Shown here piece after piece: positions 9,250 through 19,400 of a DNA stretch of 64,000 nt. The stretch is taken from NCBI GenBank assembly GCA_023662825.1, contig JAMPIH010000002.1:62001-126000 (forward strand), written 5' to 3'. The notes beneath the pieces were generated by a model that was not told the DNA's origin, made no database searches, and was given only the letters and a program-made list of their open reading frames with translations. Within the stretch, counting starts at the first letter, position 1, and each line of letters opens with the position of its first letter. Source of the DNA: Bacteroides sp. (GTDB lineage: Bacteria; Bacteroidota; Bacteroidia; Bacteroidales; P3). Position numbers and translations under genes: made by a program.

Positions 9250-9284
9250 AACTCCCGCCCTATCTAAAGGGCGGGAGTTTTTTT
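9250..9284 (+). terminator. Rho-independent terminator of glnA
   Basis: An 11-base perfect stem (9250-9260 with 9269-9279), an 8-base loop and a T run to 9284, 18 bases after the glnA stop. Confidence 0.9.
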
Positions 9285-9308
9285 ATCCGGAATTTTTATA
9301 TTAATATA

Positions 9309-9338
9309 TTGTACGATTACAAAAAAAGATTACTTTTG
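9309..9338 (+). promoter_or_regulatory. Predicted promoter of the natA-natB-like operon
   Basis: TTG at 9309-9311, a 19-base spacer and TACTTTTG at 9331-9338, a full match to the Bacteroidetes consensus, 30 bases before the ABC ATPase start. Confidence 0.7.
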
Positions 9339-9368
9339 TTCCCACTGATTTTGTTAAATATTCGATCG

Positions 9369-10307
9369 ATGAATTATTTGTTGGAAACCCAGGGCGTGGT
9401 GAAGCGTTACGGCGCATACACCGCCTTGGACCATGTGAGCCTCCGCATTCCCGAAGGCTGCATTTTCGGGCTTCTCGGGCCTAACGGCGCGGGAAAGACG
9501 ACCCTGATACGTATCATAAACCAGATTACCGCGCCCGACGAGGGGTGTGTACTGCTCAACGGTGAGAAACTGGCCCAGCGCCATATCTATCAGGTGGGGT
9601 ATCTGCCTGAAGAACGCGGGCTTTACCGCAACATGAAGGTGGGCGACCAGGCCATGTATCTTGCGCAGTTGAAGGGATTGAGCCGTGCCGAGGCCGCCAG
9701 GCGCCTGCATCTGTGGTTCGAGAAGTTCGGCATCGATTCGTGGTGGAACAAGAAGGTGGTGGAACTCTCCAAGGGCATGCAGCAGAAGATACAGTTCGTG
9801 GTGACGGTGCTGCACCGCCCCCGATTGCTGATTTTCGACGAGCCTTTCAGCGGTTTCGACCCGCTCAACGCCCAGTTGCTCAAAGACGAGATCCTGAACC
9901 TGCGCAAGGAAGGCTCCACGGTGATTTTCTCGACCCACAACATGGCCTCGGTGGAGGAAATCTGCGATGAGATAGCCCTTATCAATAAATCGAAAAAGGT
10001 GTTGGACGGCAGGGTGGAGGATATCCGCCGTCAGTTCAGCGGCAACGTGTATCATGTATCGCTCAGGAGCGAGGAAAACCTCTTGGAGGGACTGCGTTCC
10101 GAATTGGAGGTGCTTGAGTGCGACCGCCGCGACACCCCGGGCATGTATGACCTCAAGATCAGGTTTCCGCAGGATGCCGCAGGCGGAAATGCCATTTTGC
10201 AGACACTCATGAAATATGGGGACGTGAAGGAATTTTCGGAAAGGCTCCCCGGAATGAACGATATCTTTATCCAAACCGTTAAAAAGGCTGAAGAAAATGA
10301 AAAATAA
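9369..10307 (+). CDS. ABC transporter ATP-binding protein (NatA-like)
   Basis: 312 residues from the ATG at 9369, the first good start after the promoter. It shows Walker A (GPNGAGKTT), the signature LSKGMQQK, Walker B (LLIFDEPFSGFD) and the switch histidine in FSTHNM. The extra C-terminal ~90 residues are typical of NatA/CcmA-type ATPases. It overlaps the permease gene by 11 bases and should energise it. Relatives export sodium, drugs or act on envelope maturation; the substrate here cannot be told. Confidence 0.92.
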   Translation: MNYLLETQGVVKRYGAYTALDHVSLRIPEGCIFGLLGPNGAGKTTLIRIINQITAPDEGCVLLNGEKLAQRHIYQVGYLPEERGLYRNMKVGDQAMYLAQLKGLSRAEAARRLHLWFEKFGIDSWWNKKVVELSKGMQQKIQFVVTVLHRPRLLIFDEPFSGFDPLNAQLLKDEILNLRKEGSTVIFSTHNMASVEEICDEIALINKSKKVLDGRVEDIRRQFSGNVYHVSLRSEENLLEGLRSELEVLECDRRDTPGMYDLKIRFPQDAAGGNAILQTLMKYGDVKEFSERLPGMNDIFIQTVKKAEENEK

Positions 10308-11616
10308 CACATGGGTCGTACTCGAAAGGGAGTACATGACAAGGGTCAGGAAAAAGAGTTTTCTGATAGCCACGATACTGGTTCCGGTATTGATGGTGGC
10401 GCTGATATTCTGTTCGGCGCTGATAGCCACGCTCGGCGGCAGCAAGACCACGTTCGCCGTGGTGGATGAGACCGGGCTGTACGCCGGCTCGTTCGTGAGC
10501 GAGGGCGACGATACCTTCGAATATGCGGCCGATACCGCCGCCGCTTTTGCCGGCATGCGCGAAGGTACTTACGATGCCATGCTCTGGCTGCCCGCCGGTT
10601 CGCAGGACAGCAACCGCCAGCAGATACAATTGTTTTATGAAAAGACAGAACCTTCGGTAACCAAACTCTCCAAAATCGAGAATATGGCCGAGACCCGGCT
10701 CAAGATGGAACTGCTGCAGAAGGAAAGCGGCATTGATGAAGCCACCTTCTCGTACATCAACGGCGCCAGGGTGGATATCGTTTCGCAAGACCGCAAGACG
10801 GGCGAGCGTTCCTATACCGAGGTAAAGACGGGTCTGGCCTATGTGCTTGGATTCCTTATCTACATGTTTATCTTTATGTTCGGTAACATGATTATGGCCG
10901 GGGTCATCGAGGAAAAGTCGAGCCGTATCATCGAGGTCATGATTTCGTCGGTAAAGCCCATGCAGTTGCTTATGGGCAAGGTGTTCGGCCTGGTGCTGGT
11001 CTGTCTGACCCAGTTTCTGGTATGGATCGTGCTTACGCTGCTGCTTACCTTTGTGGTCGGTTTGTTTGCCGGCGGCGGCGTGAGCGTGGACGCCGCCCAA
11101 TTGGCCGCTACCCAGGGAATGCCTGTGGATATGTTGCCGGTGAGCGAATTTCAGGAAACGATGCAGCAGTTCCAATCCATTGTGGCCAGCCTGCATCTGA
11201 AACAACTGGTGATTTTCTTCCTGATTTACTTCTTGGGCGGATATCTCCTGTACGCCTCCCTGTTTGCCGCCGTGGGCTCGGCCGTGGAAAAAGAGGAAGA
11301 CGCCAATCAATTCATGATACCCATCACCATCCCCTTGATTATCGCCATCATCATCACCACGAGCGTCTTGCAGGATCCTTCGGGACCCTTGGCTTTCTGG
11401 GGATCGATGATACCCTTTACCTCGCCCATCGTGATGCTGGCGCGTATCCCGTTCGGAGTTCCGGCCTGGGAACTGGCGCTTTCGATCGGTTTGCTGGTAT
11501 TGGGGTTCTTGGCCTCCATCTGGGTGGCTTCCCGCATCTATAGGGTGGGAATCCTGATGTACGGCAAGAAGAGCAGTTACAAGGAACTCTGGAAGTGGAT
11601 CCGTTACAAGAACTAA
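10297..11616 (+). CDS. ABC-2 type permease (NatB-like)
   Basis: 439 residues: one N-terminal helix (about residues 20-45), a soluble extracytoplasmic loop of about 140 residues, then five or six helices. It contains the ABC-2 signature region EEKSSRIIEVMISSVKP, characteristic of NatB-like permeases. It overlaps the ATPase gene by 11 bases, indicating translational coupling. Together they form an exporter of unknown substrate. Confidence 0.9.
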   Translation: MKNNTWVVLEREYMTRVRKKSFLIATILVPVLMVALIFCSALIATLGGSKTTFAVVDETGLYAGSFVSEGDDTFEYAADTAAAFAGMREGTYDAMLWLPAGSQDSNRQQIQLFYEKTEPSVTKLSKIENMAETRLKMELLQKESGIDEATFSYINGARVDIVSQDRKTGERSYTEVKTGLAYVLGFLIYMFIFMFGNMIMAGVIEEKSSRIIEVMISSVKPMQLLMGKVFGLVLVCLTQFLVWIVLTLLLTFVVGLFAGGGVSVDAAQLAATQGMPVDMLPVSEFQETMQQFQSIVASLHLKQLVIFFLIYFLGGYLLYASLFAAVGSAVEKEEDANQFMIPITIPLIIAIIITTSVLQDPSGPLAFWGSMIPFTSPIVMLARIPFGVPAWELALSIGLLVLGFLASIWVASRIYRVGILMYGKKSSYKELWKWIRYKN

Positions 11617-11646
11617 GCTGCGTTTGAACCTTTAAAATCCGGAACG

Positions 11647-12807
11647 ATGGAATTGAAAGGAAGCCGTTTGCTGGTGGTGGATGACGAGGCCTTGATCCGG
11701 GACAGCCTGCGCGAGATCTTCGAGTACGAGGGTTGTACGGTGGACGAGGCGCCCGACGGCAAGAAAGCCTTGGCGCTGTTGCAGAAAAACAGCTACGGCG
11801 CGGTGTTCTGCGATATCAAGATGCCGGGCATGGACGGGGTGGAACTGTTGCAGAAGGCGTTGGAACTGAATCCCGTGCCTTTCATCATGGTGTCCGGACA
11901 CGGGGATATCGAGACGGCGGTCGATTGCATTAAGAAGGGTGCGTTCGACTTTATCGAGAAGCCCTTGGACCTGAACCGCATCCTGGTGTCGCTCAAGAAT
12001 GCCTTGGACAGGGAACGTCTGGAGGTTAAGAGCAGACATCTGCAGCGGCAGGTGGACGAAAGATACCGTATTGTGGGCCATGGCGGGGCGTTCGCCCATG
12101 CTTTGGAAATGGCCGACAAGGTGGCGCCCACCGATGCCCGTGTGCTCATTACGGGCGAAAACGGCACGGGCAAGGAACTGATTGCCCGCCGCATCCATCA
12201 AAACAGCCGGGTGGGCGACGGCCCGTTCGTGGAGGTGAACTGCGCCGCCATTCCGTCCGAATTGATCGAGAGCGAGCTGTTCGGTCACGAAAAGGGTTCG
12301 TTTACCTCGGCGGTCAAGCAGCGCAAGGGCAGTTTCGAGCAGGCGCAGGACGGCACGCTGTTTTTGGACGAGATAGGCGACATGAGTCTGGCGGCGCAGG
12401 CCAAAGTGCTGCGCGCCTTGCAGGAACAGACCGTGATGCGGGTGGGGGGCGAGAAGTCCATTTCGGTGAACGCGCGGGTCATCGCCGCCACCAACAAGGA
12501 TTTGCAGGCCGAAATCGCCGCCGGACGTTTCCGCGAGGATCTCTACCACCGTCTCAGCGTTATCGTAATCCAGGTCCCGCCCTTGCGCGAGCACGCCGAG
12601 GATATTCCCGAACTGGTGAATTATTTCTTGGAACATTTTTCCTCAGCCATGGGGCGGGGCAATCCGGGCATACGGAAAGATGCCGTGGATTATCTCTGCC
12701 GCCAGTCCTGGGAGGGAAATATCCGCCAGTTGCGCAATGTCGTCGAGCGTCTGCTTATTTTATCATCGGGCGAGATAAGTCGCCTGGATGTCGAAAAATA
12801 TCTGTAA
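11647..12807 (+). CDS. NtrC-family response regulator without a DNA-binding domain
   Basis: 386 residues. Residues 6-120 are a receiver domain (acidic pocket D12-D13, phospho-acceptor D56, K105). Residues 140-370 are a sigma-54 activator AAA+ domain: Walker A GENGTGKE at 170-177 and Walker B LFLDEI at 238-243. The loop that touches sigma-54, normally GAFTGA, reads GSFTSA at 217-222. The protein stops at EKYL, with no Fis-type helix-turn-helix, and RNase P RNA begins 10 bases later, so no lost exon or frameshifted tail fits. It follows the ABC genes by 30 bases. No partner histidine kinase is in the window. It could act from solution on sigma-54 holoenzyme or may have another AAA+ role. Confidence 0.9.
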   Translation: MELKGSRLLVVDDEALIRDSLREIFEYEGCTVDEAPDGKKALALLQKNSYGAVFCDIKMPGMDGVELLQKALELNPVPFIMVSGHGDIETAVDCIKKGAFDFIEKPLDLNRILVSLKNALDRERLEVKSRHLQRQVDERYRIVGHGGAFAHALEMADKVAPTDARVLITGENGTGKELIARRIHQNSRVGDGPFVEVNCAAIPSELIESELFGHEKGSFTSAVKQRKGSFEQAQDGTLFLDEIGDMSLAAQAKVLRALQEQTVMRVGGEKSISVNARVIAATNKDLQAEIAAGRFREDLYHRLSVIVIQVPPLREHAEDIPELVNYFLEHFSSAMGRGNPGIRKDAVDYLCRQSWEGNIRQLRNVVERLLILSSGEISRLDVEKYL

Positions 12808-12817
12808 TTTCGCTTTC

Positions 12818-13157
12818 GGAATGGTTCGGACTGCCGCTGCATTGCAGAGGAAAGTCCGGGCAACACGGAGCCACCATACTTCCTAACGGGAAGGCGGCCG
12901 CAAGGCCGACAGACAGTGCCGCAGAAAATAACCGCCGGCTTGCCGGTAAGGGTGAAAACGTGAGGTAAGGGCTCACGCGGGGTACGGTGACGTTACCCCG
13001 GGGTAAACCTTATGGGTTGAAAGATCAAATATACCGTATGTCAAGGCGGGCTCGGCCGATGACGGGGGGTAGATCGATGGAGCGTTCCGGCGACGGAACG
13101 CCGAGATAAATGGCAGTCGCCCGAAAGGGTACAGAACCCGGCTTATAGAACCATCCA
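12818..13157 (+). ncRNA. rnpB: RNase P RNA (class A)
   Basis: Catalytic RNA of ribonuclease P, which trims tRNA 5' leaders. The conserved cores are plain: GAGGAAAGTCCGGGC near 12848 and the 3' ACAGAACCCGGCTTATAGA region near 13131-13149. The ends 12818-12827 and 13148-13156 pair as helix P1. It is followed at once by a strong terminator. Confidence 0.95.
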
Positions 13158-13159
13158 AT

Positions 13160-13188
13160 AAAAAAGCCTCGCATCGCGAGGCTTTTTT
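13160..13188 (+). terminator. Terminator of rnpB
   Basis: GCCTCGC and GCGAGGC pair around a 3-base loop, extended by A and T runs on both sides, directly after the RNase P RNA. Confidence 0.9.
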
Positions 13189-13203
13189 ATTGGAAATCCG
13201 TAC

Positions 13204-13328
13204 AAAAAAAGTATTAGGGCGGTGAGATGCGAGAAAAAAGCCTTAGGAATGCGCGGGAGCTTACTTAATGTAAGTGACCAAGCGAGCCTAAGGCTTTTTG
13301 CGAAGCAGATTGCCGTCCTAAACTTTTT
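13204..13328 (-). repeat. Long nested-hairpin 3'-end element, copy 1
   Basis: About 125 bases between rnpB and korB. In minus-strand orientation it starts in the korB stop codon and matches the copies after the two tRNA genes. Its first arm (complement of 13300-13318) is identical over 19 bases to 34575-34593 of copy 3. The arms pair with each other (including AAAAAAAGT...TTAGG), a second stem forms from two GCCTTAGG-like blocks, and an inner hairpin has GGTCAC...GTAAGCTCCC. T runs at both ends could allow termination in either direction. No protein is encoded. Confidence 0.8.
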
Positions 13329-14357
13329 TTAGATCTCCCAGGTGTCGCCGCTGTTGAGCAGGTCGTCCATGCACTTGATGTTCGACGCCTTCTTGGCGGT
13401 TTCAATCTGATCTTCCAGCAATTGGTTGAAGGTGGGCGAAGGCGTGTCGCGGATAACGCCCATGGCCACCGGGAATTTGGGCAGCTGCATCTTGGCCAGC
13501 ATCAGGTGGATGCCAGGGTCTTCGGCGTAGGCATCGTGAACGAGCAGGTCCTTTTCGGTAATGCCGTCCTTGCCTAATTCCACCACTTCCAGTTTGCCCT
13601 TGTTCAGACGGATACCCTTGTTGCGTTCCTTGCCGAAAATCATCGGCTGGCCGTGCTCGAGGATAAGCTGTGCGTCGTCGCGTACGTCTTTGCCGGTAAT
13701 GGCGGCGTGCGCCTTGTCGTTAAAGATAACGCAGTTGTCGAGCACCTCGATTACCGAGCAGCCGTCGTGCTTGGCGGCTTCCAGCATCACGGAGGTCATG
13801 AGCTTCACGTTGTTGTCGGGCACGCGGGCAAAGAACGAGCCTTGCGAGCCGATAACCAGTTCGCCGGGATTGAACGGGTGTTCGATCGTACCCATGGGCG
13901 AGGTCTTGGTGATGGCTCCCATGGGCGAGGTGGGCGAGTACTGCCCCTTGGTGAGGCCGTAGATCTGGTTGTTGAACAGAACGATGTTCACGTCCATGTT
14001 GCGGCGCACGATATGGATGAAGTGGTTGCCGCCGATGGCCAGCGAGTCGCCGTCGCCGGTGCTGATCCATACGCTCAGGCCGGGATTGGCCAGCTTTACG
14101 CCGGCGGCGATGGCGTTGGCGCGGCCGTGGATGCCGTGCAGGCCGAAGGTGTTCATATAATAAGGAAAGCGCGAGGAACAGCCGATACCGGAAATGTTCA
14201 CGAAGTTTTCCTTCTTATAGCCGATTTCGGGAAAGACGTTCTCCATCGCGGCCAGAATGGAGTGCGAGCCGCAGCCCGGACACCACTTGACCATCTGGTC
14301 GCTGGCAAAATCCTGTTTGGTCAGCTTTTCTTTCGATTTTTCTATGGCGATTTTCAT
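13329..14357 (-). CDS. korB: 2-oxoacid:ferredoxin oxidoreductase, beta subunit (KorB-like)
   Basis: 342 residues. It binds thiamine diphosphate: CPGCGSHSI near residue 28 and GDGDSLAIGGNHF near residue 98 are the family's cofactor motifs. With KorA it oxidises a 2-oxoacid (probably 2-oxoglutarate) with CoA to acyl-CoA, CO2 and reduced ferredoxin, or runs in reverse for CO2 fixation. Start codon lies 18 bases after the korA stop. No ferredoxin-like delta domain is attached or adjacent. Substrate preference is assigned by family resemblance only. Confidence 0.92.
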   Translation of the reverse strand: MKIAIEKSKEKLTKQDFASDQMVKWCPGCGSHSILAAMENVFPEIGYKKENFVNISGIGCSSRFPYYMNTFGLHGIHGRANAIAAGVKLANPGLSVWISTGDGDSLAIGGNHFIHIVRRNMDVNIVLFNNQIYGLTKGQYSPTSPMGAITKTSPMGTIEHPFNPGELVIGSQGSFFARVPDNNVKLMTSVMLEAAKHDGCSVIEVLDNCVIFNDKAHAAITGKDVRDDAQLILEHGQPMIFGKERNKGIRLNKGKLEVVELGKDGITEKDLLVHDAYAEDPGIHLMLAKMQLPKFPVAMGVIRDTPSPTFNQLLEDQIETAKKASNIKCMDDLLNSGDTWEI

Positions 14358-14375
14358 GAGCTTTTCTTTTTAAGG

Positions 14376-16220
14376 TTATTTTGCCAACAATTGGTTGAAA
14401 TGGTCGGCCAATTCGGTAACGGTAAAGGGCAGACCCTGTATCTTGTTGTACTGCTTCATGCTCAGGTGGTCGAATCTGGCGCGCAGGTAGTTCACGAACT
14501 GACCTTCGTTCAATTCGCATACCACGATCTGCTTGTGTCCCTCCAGGATTTCCCGGGTGTTCTTAGGCAGCGGCATGATGTAGTTGAAGTGCGCGTGGGC
14601 AATGCTCCTGCCTTGTTCCTGCAGGGCTTTCACGGCGGTGTTCACCACGCCTTCGGTTCCGCCCCAGCTGACCACCAGCAGGTCGGCCTTTGCATCGCCG
14701 TCGATTTTCTGCAAGGGAATGTCGTTGGCCACCCGTTCCACTTTCTCGCGTCTGAGGCGCGTCATTTCGGCGTGGTTGAGCGGGTCGGTGGACACGTTGC
14801 CGGTAATGCTTTCCTTTTCCAGCCCGCCCACACGGTGGCGCAGGCCTTCGGTGCCGGGCAACGCCCAGCCGCGGGCCAAGGTCTTTTCGTCGCGCACGTA
14901 GGGCTTGAAATTCTTATCGTTGGCAGCCACAATCGGCGGGGTGATCCTGGGCATGTCCGCCATCTTGGGAATGCGGAACAGCTGGGAACCGTTGCCGAGC
15001 GAGCCTTCGGATAGCAGGATACAGGGGGTCATGTGTTCCATGGCCAGCCGGGCGGCTTCGAACGCATAATTGAAGCAGTTGGCGGGCGTGGAGGAAGCGA
15101 TCACGATAAGGGGTGCCTCGCCGTTGCGGCCGTACAGGGCCTGGTTCAGGTCTGACTGTTCGGATTTGGTGGGAAGACCGGTGGCCGGGCCGCCGCGTTG
15201 AACGTCCACCACCACGAGGGGAAGTTCGGTAATCACCGCCAGGCCCAGGGCCTCGCTCATCAGCGACAGGCCGGGGCCGGACGTGGAGGTGCAGGCCAGC
15301 GAACCGGCGAAACTGGCGCCGATGGCCGAGCAGATGCCGGCTATCTCGTCTTCGGCCTGGAAGGCTTTCGCGCCTAAGTCGCGGTGCTTGATGATCTCGA
15401 TTATGATGTCGGTGGCCGGCGTGATGGGGTAGGAACCCAGGAAGAGGGGACGGCCCGATTTTTCAGCGGCCGCCATCAGCCCCCATGCGGTTGCCGTGTT
15501 GCCGGTAATGTTGCGGTAACGGCCCTTTTCCATCTTGGCGGGAGCCACATGGATCACCGATTCCACGATTTCGGCGGCTTCGGCGTAGTGATGCCCCGCT
15601 TCGAGCACCTTCTTGTTGATGGCGATCATCTGCGGCTTCTTGGTGAACTTGGTCTCGAAGAAGTGGTAGGTGGTTTCCATGCTGCGGTCGAAGATGAAAT
15701 AAATCATCCCCAAGGCGAACATATTGCGGGTCTTGTCGATGGTCTTGTTGTCCAATCCGTCGCTTTCCAGGGCTTTGCGCGACAGGGAAGTGATGGGCGC
15801 GGGCACGAGGTTATAGGAAGACAGGCTGTTGTCTGTCAGGGGATTGGATTCGTAATTGGCTTTCTGCAGGGCTTCGGGGGTAAAGGTGTCGGCATCCACG
15901 ATAACGGTGGCGCCCTTCTTGGCCCATTTCAAATTCGCCTTGAGCGAGGCGGGGTTCATGGCCACCAGCACATCGCACTGGTCGCCGGAAGTACGCACTT
16001 GGGTCGCGCCTACATGCACCTGAAACCCCGAAACACCGGCCACGGTATTGTGCGGCGCCCTGATTTCGGCAGGGTAATCGGGAAATGTCGACAGGTCGTT
16101 GCCCGCCAAGGCGGCCGAATTGGAGAAAAGGGTGCCGATAAGCTGCATCCCGTCTCCCGAATCGCCCACAAACTTGACCACCACGGCCTGTTTGTCCACG
16201 TGAGGAATTTGTTTAGCCAT
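14376..16220 (-). CDS. korA: 2-oxoacid:ferredoxin oxidoreductase, fused gamma-alpha subunit (KorA-like)
   Basis: 614 residues from the ATG at 16220; the longer reading begins upstream without a better start. The N-terminal ~190 residues are the gamma domain (VVKFVGDSGDGMQ), followed by the alpha pyrimidine-binding domain with the diagnostic GSYPITPATDI motif and the alpha-subunit TSTSGPGLSLM motif. This gamma-alpha fusion is typical of KorA in Bacteroidetes. It forms the 2-oxoglutarate-type ferredoxin oxidoreductase with KorB and is oxygen-sensitive in known cases, consistent with an anaerobe. Confidence 0.93.
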   Translation of the reverse strand: MAKQIPHVDKQAVVVKFVGDSGDGMQLIGTLFSNSAALAGNDLSTFPDYPAEIRAPHNTVAGVSGFQVHVGATQVRTSGDQCDVLVAMNPASLKANLKWAKKGATVIVDADTFTPEALQKANYESNPLTDNSLSSYNLVPAPITSLSRKALESDGLDNKTIDKTRNMFALGMIYFIFDRSMETTYHFFETKFTKKPQMIAINKKVLEAGHHYAEAAEIVESVIHVAPAKMEKGRYRNITGNTATAWGLMAAAEKSGRPLFLGSYPITPATDIIIEIIKHRDLGAKAFQAEDEIAGICSAIGASFAGSLACTSTSGPGLSLMSEALGLAVITELPLVVVDVQRGGPATGLPTKSEQSDLNQALYGRNGEAPLIVIASSTPANCFNYAFEAARLAMEHMTPCILLSEGSLGNGSQLFRIPKMADMPRITPPIVAANDKNFKPYVRDEKTLARGWALPGTEGLRHRVGGLEKESITGNVSTDPLNHAEMTRLRREKVERVANDIPLQKIDGDAKADLLVVSWGGTEGVVNTAVKALQEQGRSIAHAHFNYIMPLPKNTREILEGHKQIVVCELNEGQFVNYLRARFDHLSMKQYNKIQGLPFTVTELADHFNQLLAK

Positions 16221-16274
16221 ATCTTGTATTGTTTTATGCGGTTTTACATGCCGTACCGAAACGGCATACGGGCG

Positions 16275-16282
16275 CAAAGATA
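16275..16282 (-). promoter_or_regulatory. Candidate -7 element of the korAB operon
   Basis: TATCTTTG on the minus strand (16282-16275), about 55 bases before the korA start. No clear upstream TTG was found at the usual distance, so the call rests on the -7 box. Confidence 0.45.
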
Positions 16283-16341
16283 GCCAAATTGTTTGATTTA
16301 CGGGTGGGCAAAAATCGGAAGCGCCGTCGTCGGGGGCGTTT

Positions 16342-16372
16342 TTGCGCCTTTGAATTTCTGTTAGTATCTTTG
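16342..16372 (+). promoter_or_regulatory. Predicted promoter of the large T9SS cargo gene
   Basis: TTG at 16342-16344, a 20-base spacer and TATCTTTG at 16365-16372; leader of about 27 bases before the ATG at 16406. Confidence 0.65.
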
Positions 16373-16405
16373 CCGATTGTGCAATAATCTTTTAACCACA
16401 CGAAT

Positions 16406-19400
16406 ATGAAAAGGTTTTGTGGCTTCTTGATTCTCGTTACATTATTGGCGGTAGTTATACCGGGCTCGCTCCGCGCGCAGAGCTCGGCGAGCATCGAGAC
16501 TTTCGACAGGCAGGTCTGCAGCGGGGCTTCTTTGTTTTTGAACGGAGGGCTTTACCGGATATTGACGAACGATTGCGAAATACTTTCGATAAAGGCCAAT
16601 GGCACAGGAGAGGATCTGAAAGGCAAAGAATGGATTACACTGACGGCATCGGCCACTTATCAAATACAGTACAAGGATAACGCCAATCCGGGAGGGGCAG
16701 TGGCAAATGCCAGGATAGATGTTATAGCGCAGCCCACCTTGTCGATAGCCGTGACATCTCCCAATCCGGTGCCGGCCGCCGTGTGTAAGGGAACCAGGGT
16801 GAACTTGCGTGCGACGGGCAATATGGATGTATATTGGCTTATTTCGACCGACAGGGATTTTTCGCAGCAGGGAACGACGATGACGTTTGAACTTGAGGAA
16901 AGTTGCCGGGTTACGGCCCAATCGCATAATGCCTGCGGTTTTGTTGAGAAATATGTTGATTTCAATGTAATTTCCGAACCCGATTTGTCGAAAGCCGAAT
17001 TGATTGTAGATACCAATATGAACGGTGCATATTGTATGGACTGTGGATTCTTTCCCAAAACGGCCGATATCGTGAAAGGGGCTACGATGGGTACGGTTAA
17101 GGAATCGACCGTTACATGGGCGGATGGCACTACGGAGGAAAAGACCATTGGACGCAACTCTTTTTCGGAGAAAATAAAGGTGCATGCCGTGGTGGAAATG
17201 CAGGCCGGCAGTTGCGGGGCGTCGGCTACGGCAACGAGAACGATAGACCGTGAATATATCTTGAACGTCAAGGGAGGAAGTGATTGTAAACCGGAGGTCA
17301 AACCCTCTGTAACGCTTACCCCTTGTAAAGATGGAGAAGTGACATTGGACAACTTGAGTTCGGCATGTACCTTGACCAATCCCACATTGATTTCTTCAAA
17401 CCCTAAGATCACGATAAATCCGGTTTCCGGAAGATTCCCTTATGACGAAGGGAATGGTAAAAACGTATATTATTGGAAACTCAATTGGGAAAACTATACC
17501 CCGCAGGATCCTGTCGCCGTCCTTACCGCCGGGGCGTCCTATTCGATCAATTGTCCTTATAGCGCAAGCAAACCTACGCTGACGGGCAATATATCTAAAC
17601 CTATATCCGTAAATATAGACACTTCGTACCTGACATTCAGATATGAGTATTGTCCGGATGGAACGGCCACCTTGGAAATTTCCGGAGACAATACCGTTAC
17701 GATAAACGAAGTGACCTTGATTAGACCTACGGGAGGACTTTCAGGTTCATTCAGGGAAACGGCATCTCTGAAGAATAAGAAAACATATGAGAGTGTGGAG
17801 GCTATAACCACCTCCTTGTTGCCCAAATATAGGGAACTTCGGCTCAAGGTGAAGTATAGGGTGGAATACGGTACCTGTCAATTCGATGTGGAACGAGAGG
17901 AAGTGAAGACGATTACAACGAAAGATTGTAATATGGATCTTCTGTTGGAGCAGACAGGACCATGTATTGGTGAACCACGTACCGTCAGGATGACGAATGC
18001 AGACGGTATGGTCGCCGACTATATCGAAGTGGCGCCTCACGAGAAGTTTACCTTCAAACAGTATCCCGGAGAATTCATGTTCGAACCTTACTATGCGGGA
18101 GCCCCCGGCATTCCAAGTGTAACGGACGACATAACGGTCACGATGTATTATCATATGGAAGCTGCACCCCAACAGATTCTTTCCATGACCAAGGAATTTA
18201 AGGGCCCCGATCAGTTAAAAGTGGAGGCATGCAAGCCGTATTTCAATGGCTCCATATCGATCAACTCCGGAGAAAAGTCGAAATGTCCGATGTGTCCCGG
18301 AGCTTCGTTGAATGCCACGATAGAGTTTAAAAATACAACGACGAGCAAGGATAATTCGAATGTAACCCTGATAACGACGAATGCTTCCAGAAATGGGAAA
18401 TCATCGGATGACGCGTGGGTAAAAAGCAATACAAAGTTGCAGTATAGGTTGACATACTATCTGTACGATGATTTGGACTATGAATTCGCGGTAACGTATA
18501 ACGAGGGAGATTCTATATACACGATACCCAAGATGGATTTGGTGGATGCAAATGGAAACCCGATCTCGGCATCCAAAGCATCGGGAGAGGTTAATTTTGG
18601 GGAGACGGCCTCAACTACATCCGTCACGATGGCCAATATCTGCAATCTTATGGCGTATGCGGGTATGGATAACAATCGGGAAAATCCAGTGGATAGCGTT
18701 TGTTCCGGAGAACTGTTGGATTTGTATGTGTATAGCAAAAATCTTTTCGATACGCTTTACAATATAACTTGGGATAATGCCGAGGTTCAAAAAGTGGGGA
18801 CAGGAGAGGAAACGTTTAATTATGTGTATGGTACGGGAAAGACGCAAAACAGAAATATTAAATTGTATCATTATCGGGTAAATGCCTCGGCTCCGGGAAT
18901 CTATCCATTTGTGTTGCGTTCAAAAATCAGGGATTCGGTGATCGAACGTAGGGACACGATAAAGGTTGCGGTTTTGGAGAACCCCCGTATTTTTATTCAG
19001 GACACGGTGTATGCATGCTTGAATGACCGTGTGAATTTATGGGAGTATGTGGATTCTGCGGCAATAGATGTAAAGACGTTGATTTCCAATTCGCCCGATG
19101 GCTTGATTGTTGGTTCGGCAACGGACGACTACCGTGAGGCTACGGCAAATTTGCGTTATACGTGCGGCAAGAAGACGCTGACGGAAAGGATTTCCATAAA
19201 GACCGCTCCGTCGGTATATAATGCCTTTATCGACGATGCCGAGTATTGCCCCGGCGAACAGGTGGAACTGAACGCCAAGACCAATGGCAAGGTTACCTGG
19301 ACAAGACGCCGCAAGTTGGAAGGCGGGGGATTTTCGCAAGCCGACACCCTGGTGCTGAATGCCTCAAACCGGGTGTTGAGCGATGAAATGGGTACAACAG

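Noticed and set aside
12808..12817. Frameshifted C-terminal domain of the NtrC-type regulator
   Set aside because: Only ten bases remain before RNase P RNA, too few for a helix-turn-helix in any frame.
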